Part shown: piece after piece, positions 1 through 8,539 of the stretch
Layout: every line of letters starts with the position of its first letter
Numbering within the stretch: position 1 is the first letter of the stretch
Source of the DNA: Chryseobacterium jejuense
GTDB lineage: Bacteria; Bacteroidota; Bacteroidia; Flavobacteriales; Weeksellaceae
NCBI RefSeq assembly: GCF_017877355.1
Contig: NZ_JAGIPR010000004.1
Coordinates: 124,001 to 188,000 of the forward strand
Reading direction: 5' to 3'
DNA: 64,000 bases
The notes under the pieces: model-generated
What the model saw: the letters and a program-made list of their open reading frames with translations, nothing else
Told to the model about the DNA's origin: nothing
Database searches by the model: none
Made by a program: the position numbers and the translations under genes

Positions 1-21
1 GACCAGACATCACTTAACAAA

Positions 22-477
22 ATGGATTTCGACAAATACATAGAAAATACTTTACCAGACCCTGACAGAACATCAATGGACACCGTTATTGAGTTCGTAA
101 AAGTTTATAACAAATGGGCTAACGACTGCCATAATTTGGTGAAAACAAACCGAACTAAATTAGATGAACTCACAAAAATGGATAGTGTAGCAAGAAAAGT
201 TTTGCAGAGCATTTACAACAAATATTGCACTTCAAAAAATAGACAATATCAAAGGGAACATACAGGTTATTTTTTCTATGGTGGGACTTATAACTCAAGC
301 TCTGAAATTGTAATTTGTACAGAATTAACAAAAAATAAAGTAGAAATACAAACGGCAAAAATTAAAAACATAGCAACGTCGAAAAAATATATCGTAGTTA
401 AACAAGGACAAATTTGGAAAATTGACACCGTGGAAAGTCTAGCAGGGAACAACAAATGGACATCTAATTCTTTATAA
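22..477 (+). CDS. Hypothetical protein, possibly NTF2-fold/immunity-like; may be 5'-partial
   Basis: The frame encodes at least 151 residues from the ATG at 22. It stays open without a stop back to base 1, so the true start may lie upstream of the window. There is no signal peptide or membrane segment, and the protein looks cytoplasmic and Lys/Asn-rich. The C-terminal part alternates charged beta-strand-like stretches and ends with an IWKIDTVES segment that resembles the last strand of NTF2-like folds, including immunity proteins of polymorphic toxins. That resemblance is an inference from a short motif; no diagnostic residue is visible. A 26-residue reading frame follows 16 bases downstream and then a REP-like repeat, so the locus looks rearranged. 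Confidence 0.5.
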   Translation: MDFDKYIENTLPDPDRTSMDTVIEFVKVYNKWANDCHNLVKTNRTKLDELTKMDSVARKVLQSIYNKYCTSKNRQYQREHTGYFFYGGTYNSSSEIVICTELTKNKVEIQTAKIKNIATSKKYIVVKQGQIWKIDTVESLAGNNKWTSNSL

Positions 478-493
478 ATTTTTGACAACAGAA

Positions 494-574
494 ATGACGA
501 AGATATTTAATTTTATCAAATTGTTTGACAAAAAAGAAGCAGCTAAAAAGAGGGTTGACGATAGTTGGGAATGA
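494..574 (+). pseudogene. Truncated 26-residue reading frame (gene remnant?)
   Basis: A short frame starts at the ATG 16 bases after the previous stop and begins MTKIFNFIKLF, followed by a Lys-rich stretch and DDSWE before TGA. It reads like the beginning of a longer cytoplasmic protein that stops abruptly 7 bases before a REP-like repeat. It could be a gene truncated by the repeat, or chance. No function can be given. Confidence 0.25.
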
Positions 575-581
575 CGTTTAC

Positions 582-656
582 TGATTCCTTTGGCTTTTAA
601 ATTATATTATTGGAATGTTTAATTTATAATATCACACAAAAGGATTCGTGCGGTAG
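582..656 (+). repeat. REP-like intergenic repeat, copy 1
   Basis: About 75 bases nearly identical to 1752-1826. Shared blocks are TTTGGCTTTTAAATTATATT followed by ATT, then AGGATTCGTGC and GTAGC. The block CACAAAAGGATTCGTG forms an imperfect hairpin with a four-base AGGA loop. Both copies have the same orientation and bracket the kelch gene. The layout of a conserved AT-rich arm followed by a small hairpin fits a REP-like or transposase-mobilised non-autonomous element. Confidence 0.6.
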
Positions 657-826
657 CGAGTGATGATGAAATGCAGAATGTAAGTGAAACCATTCTGGTT
701 ATAACAAAAATAACTTTATGCTCATTGGGCTAAAGATAGTTTTAGAAAATTCTCTTCAACTTTTCCTATCTTTAAACCACACTATTCAATTAAAGAAACT
801 TAAATAAATATTAAGCATTAACACCA

Positions 827-1732
827 TTGAAAACAAAATTATTATTCCTTTCACTGTTGGGTTCATTCTTAGCCCATTCACAAACACTTCATTTTAAAAG
901 TCTCGCTAATATGTCTGCAGGTAGAGGTGCGGTAACCAGTGTAATAGTAAATGATAATATATATGTGAGCAATGGGTATCAGGAAAAAGGAGGTGACGCG
1001 AAGTATATTGAGAAATATAATATTACGGACAACAAATGGAGTGTTCTCAATTCTACTTTACTCACCAAAAAATTTGCTAATTCAGAGACTTACGATAATA
1101 AAATCTATATTTTTAACGGTTGGGGAAATAGCCATCTTGAAATTGTAGACCTTGCCACCAATACTATAACGAAAGGAGCTGTTAATCGTTCCTATACAGG
1201 CAATGCAGGTTCCGCCATCTATAATGGCAAAATATATGTGTTTGGCGGCAGCGGATTAAGCGGAGCCAAAAGCACTGTATTCTCTGATAAATTCCAGTAT
1301 TATGATATTGCGTCCAATACATGGCATCCATTACCCGATATGCCTACAGCCAGAGAAACAAAAGGCAAAATTGTTAATGATAAGCTATATGTCATTGGAG
1401 GTTTTAATGGTACCCCATCCCGACTGATTAATGTCTACGACCTCAAAACCAATCTCTGGGTCAATCAATATACGATGCCTGCTGGTATATACGGACACTC
1501 ATTAGCCGTATCCGGTAATAAGATTTTTATTGTAGGTGGTGTGAATAATCAAAGTTTTCTGGCCTATTTTGATACTACAACCAATACATTACATCAGTTG
1601 TCATCCAATATGACTCCCAGAAGACACGCTGCAGCGGAAGTATATAACAATAAATTATACATCATCGGCGGAGGTACAACGTCTCTCACCAGCTCAGCTA
1701 TTAAAAGCATACAAGTGGCAGATATTAATTAA
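827..1732 (+). CDS. Secreted kelch-repeat beta-propeller protein
   Basis: 301 residues starting at TTG. This start gives a clean signal peptide (MKTKLLFLSLLGSFLAHSQ) with an expected cleavage near residue 19. The mature part consists of repeated kelch blades with the pattern (K)xYxxGG about 45-50 residues apart: IYVFGG, LYVIGG, IFIVGG and LYIIGG are visible, each followed by a Y/D...W element. Kelch propellers mediate protein or ligand binding, and no catalytic motif is visible. There is no T9SS sorting domain, so the protein probably stays periplasmic or is released another way. It stands alone, flanked by two direct REP-like repeats, which hints that it may belong to a mobile segment. Confidence 0.85.
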   Translation: MKTKLLFLSLLGSFLAHSQTLHFKSLANMSAGRGAVTSVIVNDNIYVSNGYQEKGGDAKYIEKYNITDNKWSVLNSTLLTKKFANSETYDNKIYIFNGWGNSHLEIVDLATNTITKGAVNRSYTGNAGSAIYNGKIYVFGGSGLSGAKSTVFSDKFQYYDIASNTWHPLPDMPTARETKGKIVNDKLYVIGGFNGTPSRLINVYDLKTNLWVNQYTMPAGIYGHSLAVSGNKIFIVGGVNNQSFLAYFDTTTNTLHQLSSNMTPRRHAAAEVYNNKLYIIGGGTTSLTSSAIKSIQVADIN

Positions 1733-1751
1733 AATGTACTTTCTGTAACTA

Positions 1752-1827
1752 TGAATCGCTTTGGCTTTTAAATTATATTATTAGAATTTATAATAATATA
1801 GCCACACGAAAGGATTCGTGCAGTAGC
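1752..1827 (+). repeat. REP-like intergenic repeat, copy 2
   Basis: Direct copy of the 582-656 element. Here the hairpin is perfect: CACGAA, loop AGGA, TTCGTG (1804-1819), followed by GTAGC. Mutual conservation over about 75 bases, interrupted by small indels, shows it is a dispersed element and not part of a coding sequence. Confidence 0.6.
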
Positions 1828-1835
1828 AGAGGGAC

Positions 1836-1865
1836 TTTGCACAAATAAATTTTCACCTATATTTG
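1836..1865 (+). promoter_or_regulatory. Candidate Bacteroidota promoter (TTTG-N18-TATATTTG)
   Basis: TTTG at 1836-1839 and TATATTTG at 1858-1865, spaced by 18 bases, match the -33/-7 pattern of this phylum. The next gene starts 215 bases downstream, so either the DUF922 gene has a long leader or a small RNA is made here. The rest of 1866-2080 shows no recognisable feature. Confidence 0.35.
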
Positions 1866-2080
1866 TTTCTATAATGTACACAAACATGCAAAACAAAAAA
1901 CACATCAGGGAGAGAAATATCAAGTATTTTTGTGAGATATTGTGTAGTAAACAGGATACTTTGACTTAAAAAAATATAGCTCCTATTGTATTGAAAAAAT
2001 ATTAAGATGCAAATAGAACAACCCTACTTTCTTTTATCATGTTGATCCCATGATCAACGTTACTATAAAATAATCCTAAA

Positions 2081-2608
2081 ATGAAATATAAATTAACAAT
2101 ACTTATACTATGTCTTGGTATTTTCGCTTCTTCACAGATCATAGAATGGAGCCCTATTACTAAATTACACAAAAATGACTTTCAAGGGAAAATACCTGAC
2201 AACACAATAAATCACGCTGGAACAGCATATAATATTGGTTATGAAATTCTTCCAAATTCAATATGGACAGGGAATATGAAAATCAGAACTTATGCCACAT
2301 TCAATACATCAGAATCGTGGTTAAATGAAGCTTTTTATACTGATGATATATTGAATCACGAACAAAAGCATTTTGATATAGCTCAAATTTTCGCATATAA
2401 ATTGCAGCATCTCATTAATAAGGAAATAAAAAGTTCAAAAGATTTCAATGCAAAATTTGAAATGATCAACAAATTAATTGGTGATGAATGTATAAGTTTT
2501 CAGAGAAAGTATGATGCAGAAACAGATCACGGAACCATAGCAGATGTACAAAAAAAGTATGATCAAGACATTAGGCAATTATTAGAAGAAAACCGTAAAC
2601 ATAAATAA
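2081..2608 (+). CDS. Secreted DUF922-type zinc-dependent protease-like protein
   Basis: 175 residues with an N-terminal signal peptide (residues 1-19, ending ASSQ). The HEQKHFD motif at about residues 93-99 is the HExxH zinc-binding signature placed as in DUF922, a family of predicted secreted zinc proteases. The protein has the usual single-domain length for that family. The C-terminal third is a charged helix. It stands alone between REP-like elements. Zinc binding is inferred from the motif; the substrate is unknown. Confidence 0.7.
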   Translation: MKYKLTILILCLGIFASSQIIEWSPITKLHKNDFQGKIPDNTINHAGTAYNIGYEILPNSIWTGNMKIRTYATFNTSESWLNEAFYTDDILNHEQKHFDIAQIFAYKLQHLINKEIKSSKDFNAKFEMINKLIGDECISFQRKYDAETDHGTIADVQKKYDQDIRQLLEENRKHK

Positions 2609-2612
2609 CCCC

Positions 2613-2641
2613 CTCGCTAGCACGAGCATCATCCTCGTGTC
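2613..2641 (-). repeat. REP-like hairpin, inverted relative to the two upstream copies
   Basis: CACGAG (2621-2626), loop CATCATC, CTCGTG (2634-2639), preceded by GCTAG. On the minus strand this resembles the hairpin end of the 582 and 1752 repeats (hairpin followed by a TAGC-type tail), so it may be a divergent relative. It lies just after the DUF922 stop and could also act as a transcript 3' end, although no T-tract follows. Confidence 0.4.
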
Positions 2642-2779
2642 TTAAGTAATCATTCAAAGTCAGCATACTTCGGATAGCGAAAGTTAAAAAGCATCAACAA
2701 TTTACACTCAAAAACACTTTTCAATTTGTCTTCTTTTGTAAATTTACTTCATAAAAAACTTATACATAAATCATAACCA

Positions 2780-3361
2780 TTGAGGATATCAGAATTAAAA
2801 GTTCACAGAATCATTCATAGGCCATCAAGAATAGTTGATAATTATGGCAATAGAATTTTTGAAGAATACGAATATGATTTCAAATACAATCCATATTTTA
2901 AGAATAGTGAAACACAAAGATTATTTGCAAAAATTATTGATATACTCCCGTTTATTTTAATCTTAATTTTTCTTTTCAACCTTACAGTCCTTCAAAGTTT
3001 ACTCACCTCAATTGCAATAGTTATAGTATACGGAGCAATCTGCGAAACAATATTTGGAAAAACGTTAGGAAAAAAAATATTTAGGTTAATTGTAGTTGAT
3101 GATTTTGCTCACAAACCATCATTATCAAGATCATTAAAACGAAATATTCTTTGTTTAATCAATCTTTTTCCCACATTTACAGATCAACAAGACAGAACCG
3201 GAGTTTGGAAAACAACAATGAATTTTAACATGTATCTCAACAATAAATTTGCGAAAACATATATTATAAAAGAAAAAATGTTGAAAGAAATAAAAGAAAT
3301 GCTAGAAGAACAAGTTAGCCCTACCTCTACTGCGCAAAATCTTCCTACTTTACACAAATAA
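2780..3361 (+). CDS. RDD family membrane protein
   Basis: 193 residues from a TTG start (MRISELK...). After a polar N-terminus of about 45 residues comes the RDD signature: Arg-Leu-x-Ala-Lys-Ile-Ile-Asp at about 48-55 opens the first transmembrane helix. A second hydrophobic helix and the conserved block FGKTLGKKIFRLIVVD follow, then a third weakly hydrophobic segment. The polar C-terminal tail of about 50 residues is cytoplasmic or extracytoplasmic. RDD proteins are small membrane proteins, some linked to ion exchange, but function is not predictable here. No neighbouring gene is obviously co-transcribed. Confidence 0.75.
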   Translation: MRISELKVHRIIHRPSRIVDNYGNRIFEEYEYDFKYNPYFKNSETQRLFAKIIDILPFILILIFLFNLTVLQSLLTSIAIVIVYGAICETIFGKTLGKKIFRLIVVDDFAHKPSLSRSLKRNILCLINLFPTFTDQQDRTGVWKTTMNFNMYLNNKFAKTYIIKEKMLKEIKEMLEEQVSPTSTAQNLPTLHK

Positions 3362-3565
3362 AAATATTCAAAGTCATCTGACTTCAGATAATGAGCCATT
3401 CTTGAACTCTTTATTCTTTATTCCTTTAGCAATAAGCATATGACAAAGATTTCACAAAAGAAATAGACTATATTGAAAGAATAAATTCTATTTTTATCAG
3501 ACAAAAAAATTGAGTTTGAAAATAAACTTAAAAAATAAATACACCTATTAACTATAAAAATAATC

Positions 3566-4066
3566 ATGGCAGAATACACATTACCCTATTTTGGGCAACT
3601 TTCAACAGACAACATAGAAGAATATTATGATGTTACCATTAATTTCAATGGGAATGAAATTCAAATAGATTTAAATTTTGAAAGTGAGAATACTGATGCA
3701 GCAAAGCTAGATCAAATAAAAAACTATCTTGAAAATATTGAACCATTTAATAGACTGGCTAAAAATTATATTCTGGAAGACTATCACAATGAAGACGGTG
3801 ATACTGTAAAATTATATTTGGAACACCATCTTGAAGAAGTTGAGCAGGACAAACTTTCAACGCTTATCAACTTTGAAGATTCAACAGTAGAACCGGAGCA
3901 ACAACTTTTAACAAAATTAGAATTAGTTAGAATTGGACTTTATCCTGACAATGAAGACGGTTTTGCTATTTTAGATTATTCAATCGGAAAAGAGGTCACC
4001 GATTATCTGGTTGTCATCAATACAGATCAAAATGGGCAATTGGATTATATGTCTATGGAAAGCTAA
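3566..4066 (+). CDS. DUF2004 domain-containing protein
   Basis: 166-residue acidic cytoplasmic protein without signal or membrane segments. The N-terminus (LPYFGQLSTDNIEEYYD) and the ending VTDYLVVINTDQNG match the style of the DUF2004 family, which has no known function and often occurs among polymorphic-toxin immunity genes. Its own intrinsic terminator follows at 4102-4130, so it is probably monocistronic. Confidence 0.65.
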   Translation: MAEYTLPYFGQLSTDNIEEYYDVTINFNGNEIQIDLNFESENTDAAKLDQIKNYLENIEPFNRLAKNYILEDYHNEDGDTVKLYLEHHLEEVEQDKLSTLINFEDSTVEPEQQLLTKLELVRIGLYPDNEDGFAILDYSIGKEVTDYLVVINTDQNGQLDYMSMES

Positions 4067-4101
4067 ATATCCTCCTATTTATAAAGAATTTATTGTTGCT
4101 A

Positions 4102-4130
4102 AACCACTTTGATTTTCAGAGTGGTTTTTT
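4102..4130 (+). terminator. Rho-independent terminator after the DUF2004 gene
   Basis: AACCACTTTGA, loop TTT, TCAGAGTGGTT forms an 11-base-pair stem with one G-U pair, followed by a T-run (4125-4130). Confidence 0.8.
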
Positions 4131-4310
4131 ATTCTATTTTTGCTCACATCTATAACATCAGGAGACTTTGGATAACGAAGAATAATCTACAAGCACATGA
4201 CAATGAAACATTCATGGAAGAGATAAAATACTTTCAGAAAGTGGAACCCAATCTAAGCTCTTCTCCTCTTTTTAACTAACTTGCTGTCATATTTACAAAT
4301 AATCATACTC

Positions 4311-4814
4311 ATGAAAAAATTATTAAATAAGCTTATTATTATTGAATTTGAAGATAAAGAACCCCAAAAAGGAATTTTAATTAACTACAGCAAAGATTGG
4401 TTTCTAATCAAAGCCAACCCTGTTGATTTTATTTTGGATGGATATTCTGCTGTAAAAAATTATAATGTCAAAAATATCACAATAAATGATGATACTGAAT
4501 TTGTAGAAAAAGCGATGAAATTAAAAGGTATTTTGGTTAATAAGAAAGCACATAAAATATCACTGAAAAATTTTGATTCAATTATTGAAAGTATAAACAA
4601 AAACTTTGAAATATTCAGTTTGGCTAAGAAAAAAGGTGATGCAATCTATCCTGGAAAATTAAAAAAGCTTACGGATCAGAAAATTATTTTAACCTGGATT
4701 GATTTGAAAGCAAATTGGGGAGAAAACAGAGAATTTACAAAAGAGAAAATAAGAACCATTGACTTTGATACTGATTATTTAGTTTCCCTAAAATTACTAT
4801 CAGAAAATAAATAA
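4311..4814 (+). CDS. Hypothetical protein, two Sm/SH3-like beta segments predicted
   Basis: 167 residues from the ATG at 4311. A TTG at 4281 in the same frame would add ten residues but gives a less natural start. I do not recognise the family. The first half has an LIIIEFED...GILINYSKDWFLIK pattern typical of small beta-barrels that begin with two strands around a GxL turn. A similar rhythm recurs near the C-terminus (YPGKLKKLTDQKIILTW). No signal peptide is present. It sits 16 bases before the DUF2461 gene and is probably co-transcribed with it. Confidence 0.55.
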   Translation: MKKLLNKLIIIEFEDKEPQKGILINYSKDWFLIKANPVDFILDGYSAVKNYNVKNITINDDTEFVEKAMKLKGILVNKKAHKISLKNFDSIIESINKNFEIFSLAKKKGDAIYPGKLKKLTDQKIILTWIDLKANWGENREFTKEKIRTIDFDTDYLVSLKLLSENK

Positions 4815-4830
4815 GAACACTGATCAAAAT

Positions 4831-5490
4831 ATGAAAAAAACATTCGAATTTCTCAAACAATTAAATGAAAACAACAACCGGGAATGGTTTGCACAGCATA
4901 AATCAGAATATGATTTGATTGTAAAAGAAAATAAATCTTTTTTTAATCAGATTTACACTGAGCTTCAGGAATATGATAAGTTAAAAGGAATTCATATTTT
5001 CAGGATTTACAGAGACATTCGTTTTTCCAAGGATCAGACGCCATACAAAACTAATTTTGGTGTGGGATATTCCCGCTCAAAGCCCATGTTGAGGGGCGGA
5101 TATTATATTCAGCTGGAGCCTGGCAATAGTTTTGTAGGAGGTGGTTTTTGGGGACCTGAAGCTAAGGATTTACTTCGTATCCGTAAAGAATTTGAAATCA
5201 GCACTAAAGAAATCGAAAAAATCACTTCTAATGAAACTTTTGTAAAATATTTCGGAGAACTCCAGGGTGATGCTGTAAAAACAGCTCCGCGAGGCTTTGA
5301 TAAAAATCATCCTGCCATAGATTTAATCAGGAAAAAACAATTTGTAGTGATGCGAAAGTTTACCGATAAAGAGGTCTTCGCAGACCATTTTCAAAAAGAA
5401 GCACTGCAAACATTATTGGCTATGCGTCCTTTTTTTGATTATATGAGTGAAGTGCTGACAACGGATCTTAATGGAGAACCTTTAATTTAA
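4831..5490 (+). CDS. DUF2461 (TIGR02453) family protein
   Basis: 219 residues beginning with the family hallmark FLKQLNENNNREWFAQHK (residues 6-23). The conserved FRIYRDIRFSKDQTPYKTNF block lies near 58-77 and the GGYYIQLEPG...GGGFW block near 90-110. Length and motif order are those of full-length members. The biochemical function of this widespread cytoplasmic family is unknown. It probably lies in an operon with the gene 16 bases upstream and the DUF4919-like gene 10 bases downstream. Confidence 0.85.
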   Translation: MKKTFEFLKQLNENNNREWFAQHKSEYDLIVKENKSFFNQIYTELQEYDKLKGIHIFRIYRDIRFSKDQTPYKTNFGVGYSRSKPMLRGGYYIQLEPGNSFVGGGFWGPEAKDLLRIRKEFEISTKEIEKITSNETFVKYFGELQGDAVKTAPRGFDKNHPAIDLIRKKQFVVMRKFTDKEVFADHFQKEALQTLLAMRPFFDYMSEVLTTDLNGEPLI

Positions 5491-5500
5491 AATCAAATAG

Positions 5501-6154
5501 ATGAGAAAATATATCCTTTCAGGTATTTTAATTTTAATATTTCAAACATTCTATACCCAAATAAATACTGACCTGATTAAAAAAAACGTCACCGAAAATC
5601 CACAGGAAAATTTTTATAAACTTTTAGACCTATTCAAAACAAACCCTTCCGAACTAACTCAAGACCAATTAAATCAACTGTATTACGGAAGTAAGTTTGT
5701 GAAAATGGATTATACCTTTGTGAATTATAATCGTGAATCTGACACATTCTGGAAACCAGCTCAAAAAAGATTATCAAAAAGCAAAGCAGAAAAAATAGTT
5801 ACTGAAGCAGAATCAAAATATTCAATCAATCCTCTACATAAAAATTTATTGGATAGGATGATGAATATTTATCAGGCATTGGATGAAAATCAGAAAAAAG
5901 AATTATGTTCTCAACAAAAGAACTTAATCATTCAAACAATAGAAAAAAGCGGAGATGGGAAAAGTGAGGAGACCCCTATTTGTGTTTTAACACCTGCAGA
6001 AGTTTTACAACAGCTTGAAAAACTAGCTACATCTGGACCAAGAGCTGAATTTAGTCAAAAAACGAAACAACTTTCAGATGGAAGCTTACTCACCGTTTAT
6101 AAAATCGGTAATAGAGAAGTATATGTAAAATTAGTTGGCGGATTTTTGCTGTAA
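5501..6154 (+). CDS. Secreted DUF4919-like protein
   Basis: 217 residues with a signal peptide (about residues 1-19, ending YTQ). The mature part has the sequence NPQENFYKLLDLF...LTQDQLNQLYYGSKF typical of DUF4919 proteins of Bacteroidota. The C-terminal beta-rich section has two Cys residues (C139 and C161). It follows the DUF2461 gene by 10 bases. Function unknown; family assignment rests on the N-terminal motif. Confidence 0.6.
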   Translation: MRKYILSGILILIFQTFYTQINTDLIKKNVTENPQENFYKLLDLFKTNPSELTQDQLNQLYYGSKFVKMDYTFVNYNRESDTFWKPAQKRLSKSKAEKIVTEAESKYSINPLHKNLLDRMMNIYQALDENQKKELCSQQKNLIIQTIEKSGDGKSEETPICVLTPAEVLQQLEKLATSGPRAEFSQKTKQLSDGSLLTVYKIGNREVYVKLVGGFLL

Positions 6155-6183
6155 AATAAATCACTTCTTCACCAATTACAACA

Positions 6184-6870
6184 ATGAAATATTATTCAAT
6201 TTTATTATTATTTATTTTTACGGGTTACTTTTTTTCCCAAAATACTGAAATCAGTCAGTTTAATTTGGCTGAATACAAAAAGCTTATTAAGAAATCCTGT
6301 TACTCCGACTGTGAAATCAAAACATATGGAAATCAAAATTTCATTCAATTTAAAAGAAATGATTCCACAATAAATATGTCTTATCAAAAAAATCATATTT
6401 CTTCAATAATAAAGACCATTGATAATTATTATATCGTTTATGAATTTCATCCAAATTTAAATATAAAGTCTAGGGTAGAAAATATTGGTGGAGTGAGTCA
6501 AATGCTTCAAACTCCTATTGGTATTGAAACGAGGTTTGATATGAATGGTAATATCATTGAACAAATAGATTATGACAATATTCCTTATGATGAAAACATT
6601 CCCACACCTAAAAAAAAATATCATGATATTATTTTAGCAGTAAAAAAAGATTTTAATTTCGATGTTTTCAAAGATAAATCTCTGTTTGGTATTCATTCTT
6701 TTTATGATGAAAAAACAAAAAAAGTAAACTATAAAGTGATTAAGTTTTTAGGCGACGAAAATAATATCTTAAAACTACTGATCTTCGAATATGATGGTGA
6801 AACAGGAAATTTCGTCAAACAAGAAAAAAGTGAAATGCAACTTCCCGACGGAGGATTACCACATTATTAA
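6184..6870 (+). CDS. Hypothetical secreted protein
   Basis: 228 residues with a signal peptide ending FFSQ (about residues 1-19). The remainder is polar, rich in Ile, Lys and Asn, with alternating beta-strand pattern and a single Cys pair (CYSDC near residues 39-43). No family motif is recognised. It starts 29 bases after the DUF4919-like gene and could be the last gene of that group. Confidence 0.5.
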   Translation: MKYYSILLLFIFTGYFFSQNTEISQFNLAEYKKLIKKSCYSDCEIKTYGNQNFIQFKRNDSTINMSYQKNHISSIIKTIDNYYIVYEFHPNLNIKSRVENIGGVSQMLQTPIGIETRFDMNGNIIEQIDYDNIPYDENIPTPKKKYHDIILAVKKDFNFDVFKDKSLFGIHSFYDEKTKKVNYKVIKFLGDENNILKLLIFEYDGETGNFVKQEKSEMQLPDGGLPHY

Positions 6871-6925
6871 TAGTTTCCATTTAAGTTAATAATTCATACT
6901 AAACAAACGATAACAACCCACCAAT

Positions 6926-7384
6926 ATGGCATCAGGATTTATTACCCTTCCCAATGGAAAAAATTGGTCTGCACGCTGGTCTCGCTATGATCTGACACTC
7001 AAAATCATTATGAATAGACTGAACGAAAATGGTGATGAGGGATGTTTAAAAAAGTGGTTACATTTTATTCTTCCCACAGAAGATGACATAGAAAGTGGAT
7101 ATTGTTTTTTTAGAGTATTTTCAGAAGATCCTTATGATTCAGATAGTATTGTAAGATTCATTGATACCAGATATCTTCACCCTAAATATTATGAAATATT
7201 CTGGCAAACAGTGGAAAATCTGAATAATGAATTAGCCATTGAAACATCCATTGGGTTTCTGATGAATGATTTGTATGAATGTTTCCAACACAATCAGCTG
7301 CCAACAGGGGAAAGTATCCCTGAAATTGAAGATAAAGATGATATTGATATTTTCTTTATGAATGGTTTCAATATGGGAGCATAG
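6926..7384 (+). CDS. Hypothetical cytoplasmic protein
   Basis: 152-residue acidic protein, no signal peptide. It starts MASGFITLPNGKNWSARWSRYD and has many aromatic and acidic residues. The central region (LPTEDDIESGYCFFRVF) and acidic C-terminus resemble small immunity-type proteins only in composition. I do not recognise the family. It is separated from neighbours by about 50 bases on each side. Confidence 0.45.
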   Translation: MASGFITLPNGKNWSARWSRYDLTLKIIMNRLNENGDEGCLKKWLHFILPTEDDIESGYCFFRVFSEDPYDSDSIVRFIDTRYLHPKYYEIFWQTVENLNNELAIETSIGFLMNDLYECFQHNQLPTGESIPEIEDKDDIDIFFMNGFNMGA

Positions 7385-7431
7385 TTTCAATTTCAAAAGA
7401 ATAAACAAGTAAGCAAAGCAAAATTTAAAAC

Positions 7432-8451
7432 ATGTACTACTATAAAAAACTCGTCATAATTTTCACCACTCTCTTACTTTTAGCCAATCATACATTTGCC
7501 CAGACGAAGCAAATAGCTCAAATAGACTCTTTACTGAAGTCAGCCAATCAAGCAGGAGTTTTTAATGGAAATATTCTGGTTTCAAAAAACAATAAGGTCA
7601 TTTACAATACCGCCTTCGGTTTTACTGATGCTTCAAAAACGAAAAAACTTACACCCGATTACAGATTTAATATTGGATCCATTACCAAAGAATTTAGTGG
7701 AACAGCATTATTGCAGCTACAGGAACAGGGGAAATTGAAAGTAGAAGATCCTGTCTCCAAATATATTCCGGAATTACCGAAATGGGCCAATGAAGTCACA
7801 ATAAGAAATTTATTGCAATACACAAGCGGACTACCCAACGTAAATTGGAAAAAAATTAAAAGTAATAAGGATGTTTTTGATGATTTAAAATTGATAGACA
7901 ACCTTGATTTTGTTCCAGGAACTCAATACGATTACAACATGAACAATGTTTTCCTAAGACAGTTTATTGTTGAAAAAATTACTGGAATGACTTACAAAAA
8001 TTATGTAAGTAAACATATTTTCAGGCCATGTAAAATGAATTCGTCTGAAATCACACCTATTGTTGTTGAAAAATTTATCGCCAAAGGATTTAATAACAAA
8101 TTAACAGAAGATAAACCAGATTTTTTGGTTGGCGGAACTTTCTTAACGACCACTGATTTGCTGAAATTTGCAAATTGTCTTCATTCAAAAAAATTAATCA
8201 ATGAAAATTCATTGTTTGAATTGGGACAACATTTTAATCTGCCGGATACTCAATCCTCTTTGGGAGAGGCCAAATTTATAACCAAAAAATTAGTTGCGCA
8301 TTCTCATGATGGAAGAGCGGGAAACTATGAAGCTCTTTTGGTTTCTGACCTGAATGAAAAGCTAACCATTATCCTGCTGGGAAATAATTACAACGGAAAA
8401 TTATTTGAAATTTCCGACGCCATTACCGCTATTTTGAAAAGCGAAAAATAG
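7432..8451 (+). CDS. Secreted serine hydrolase, beta-lactamase/PBP4* family (PF00144)
   Basis: 339 residues with a signal peptide ending TFAQ (about residue 24). The nucleophile motif S-x-x-K is GSITK (S83, K86) and the third motif is HDG in HSHDGRAGNYEA near residue 293. The second motif, normally Y-x-N, reads Y168-N-M followed by NN, so the usual Asn is missing or shifted; activity may be altered. Family members are esterases, peptidases or D-amino-acid hydrolases more often than true beta-lactamases. It is the first of four such enzymes in 10 kb. Confidence 0.8.
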   Translation: MYYYKKLVIIFTTLLLLANHTFAQTKQIAQIDSLLKSANQAGVFNGNILVSKNNKVIYNTAFGFTDASKTKKLTPDYRFNIGSITKEFSGTALLQLQEQGKLKVEDPVSKYIPELPKWANEVTIRNLLQYTSGLPNVNWKKIKSNKDVFDDLKLIDNLDFVPGTQYDYNMNNVFLRQFIVEKITGMTYKNYVSKHIFRPCKMNSSEITPIVVEKFIAKGFNNKLTEDKPDFLVGGTFLTTTDLLKFANCLHSKKLINENSLFELGQHFNLPDTQSSLGEAKFITKKLVAHSHDGRAGNYEALLVSDLNEKLTIILLGNNYNGKLFEISDAITAILKSEK

Positions 8452-8539
8452 AGTCTTCCTCAAAAAAATAATTCTGAAAAGTTTCAATCTGCATAAATTA
8501 AAACTGTATATTTCAAACTCATAATCAATAGGTACAACT

